NCBI GenBank assembly: GCA_009380025.1
Contig: WHSP01000006.1
Span: 1-64,000, forward strand
Length of the DNA stretch: 64,000 nt
From: Gemmatimonas sp.
GTDB taxonomy: Bacteria > Gemmatimonadota > Gemmatimonadetes > Longimicrobiales > Longimicrobiaceae
Direction: 5' to 3'
The position numbers and the translations under genes were made by a program. Below the pieces are notes generated by a model. That model was not told the DNA's origin. It worked only from the letters and a program-made list of their open reading frames with translations, and made no database searches. Positions 62,733-64,000 of this stretch are shown piece after piece (within the stretch, counting starts at the first letter, position 1; every line of letters starts with the position of its first letter).

Positions 62733-63115
62733 CGATCATCGCTCCGCAGGTTGCTTCCGACCCCATGGGTGACGATGATCAAGGTCGTGAGAGTGATCAT
62801 TCCGAGACCACCGACCTGGATCAGCTGGAGGACGAACGCCTGGCCGGCGAACGTGAAGTGCGTCGCGGTGTTGACGACGTGCAGCCCCACAACGCAGACG
62901 GCACTCGTCGCAGTGAACAGGGCATCGAGCCAACCCAGACGAGGTCCGACGTAGAGGCCCGCGAGCCAGCGTAGCCCCAGGGTGCCAAGGGTGAGGAGAA
63001 GAATGAAGAAGGCGACGAAGAATTGCGGCGGAGTGAAGTGTCGCCAGACGCCGCTCGGCGAAGCCTCCGCTCCCAATAACGCCCCACCGACCTGGCGCCG
63101 TGGCCAATGGCTCAC
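62729..63115 (-). pseudogene. Truncated TrkH/KtrB-type K+ transporter (N-terminal pore repeat only)
   Basis: TPPQFFVAFFILLLTLGTLGLRWL..LGWLDALFTATSAVCVVGLHVVNTATHFTFAGQAFVLQLIQVGGLGMITLTT then ends after about 17 aa. Confidence 0.6.
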
Positions 63116-63122
63116 GAACCGA

Positions 63123-63902
63123 TCATCGGATGATCGAGCCGAGCCTGTCCCACCGCACCGCGGTGAGAAAGCGGGGGAAGGGTCGATCGACGAAGGGATC
63201 GATCGAGTAGTAGATGAACAGCGCCTTACCGCGGATCACGTCACGCGGGATGAAGCCCATGAAGCGAGAGTCCAGCGACTGATCGCGGTTGTCACCCAGG
63301 ACCATGTAGTGTCCCTCGGGAACGACCAGTGGACCCCAGGTGTCTCGGGTCGGCGCGTAGGTGGCCTGGTCGACGTCGTCGGTGAGCGCCTGAAGATGCC
63401 ACTGGTACCCGGGGATCCCGAAACGCTGCATCGGATCGTCGGGTAGGAATTCGGGCTCCACGTACGGCTCCTCGAGCTCCTCGCCGTTGCGATAGACCGT
63501 CCGGTCGATCATCTGGACCGTATCGCCAGGCTCGCCGATCACCCGCTTCACGACGTCGATGATCGGGTCGTTGTACGCGGGCCGAAAGACGACGATATCG
63601 CCGAACACCGGCTCGCGGAACGCCGGGATGCGGATGCCCGTGAACGGGATCTGTGCCCCGAAAATGGCGTTGTTCGCCATCAGATAGTCCCCGATACGGA
63701 GCGTGTTCTCCATACTCCCAGACGGGATGGTGAACGCCTGGATCAGGAAGGTTCGAATGACGAAGAACAACAGAACGGCGATGGCGAACGACTTTACCCA
63801 CTCCAGCAGGTCGTCGCCGGTACGCTCTTCCGTGCGTTGACTCTTGGTAACGGTGCGCCCGCCGCGTTTCGACTCTCGACGTCCGGTGGTGGAACTGCTC
63901 AC
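63123..63902 (-). CDS. lepB: Signal peptidase I
   Basis: FVIRTFLIQAFTIPSGSMENTLRIGDYLMANNAIFG; VKRVIGEPGDTVQMID; GHYMVLGDNRDQSLDSRFMGFIPRDVIRGKALFIYYS. Confidence 0.95.
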   Translation of the reverse strand: MSSSTTGRRESKRGGRTVTKSQRTEERTGDDLLEWVKSFAIAVLLFFVIRTFLIQAFTIPSGSMENTLRIGDYLMANNAIFGAQIPFTGIRIPAFREPVFGDIVVFRPAYNDPIIDVVKRVIGEPGDTVQMIDRTVYRNGEELEEPYVEPEFLPDDPMQRFGIPGYQWHLQALTDDVDQATYAPTRDTWGPLVVPEGHYMVLGDNRDQSLDSRFMGFIPRDVIRGKALFIYYSIDPFVDRPFPRFLTAVRWDRLGSIIR

Positions 63903-64000
63903 CTTTGTTCTCCTCACGAAATGAAACGGCGCCGACTCAGCCCGCGCCCACAATGTGTAGGCCGCGGACCGGGCCGGCGACCTTCAAGGCGGTCCGTGCA

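Overview
High-GC bacterial chromosomal window with about 55 supportable protein-coding genes on both strands. Gene content (DUF5916 outer-membrane-like proteins, PQQ dehydrogenases, Ser/Thr kinases, ADOP-type permease remnant) suggests Gemmatimonadota or a relative; this is inference. No rRNA, tRNA or CRISPR array was recognised by eye. Housekeeping genes include acs, metX, lon, rsgA, thiC with a TPP riboswitch, a sigma-70 factor, rocD, moaB, tesB, lepB and a TrkA/KtrA-type K+ regulator. Two FHA/PP2C signalling clusters are present, one containing a Ser/Thr kinase fused to a C-terminal TonB-like domain. Most interesting observations: (1) a translationally coupled (ATGA) two-gene module at 20.8-22.7 kb, a divergent DNA-methyltransferase-like protein with a degenerate motif I followed by a DprA/LOG-like Rossmann protein, with an orphan beta-class DNA methyltransferase nearby; (2) a family of three full copies plus a partial copy of a 109-161 bp intergenic element with GAAGGC..TTGA / TCAA..GCCTTC terminal inverted repeats (MITE/REP-like); (3) a putative Cys-codon-terminated leader peptide (MGDCIRVINC*) followed by two intrinsic terminators upstream of metX; (4) a kinase-TM-TonB_C fusion; (5) several decayed genes: a Cu-monooxygenase with an in-frame TAG, an internally deleted ADOP permease, a receiver/HATPase chimera and a truncated TrkH/KtrB. 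All assignments come from reading the sequence; no searches were run.
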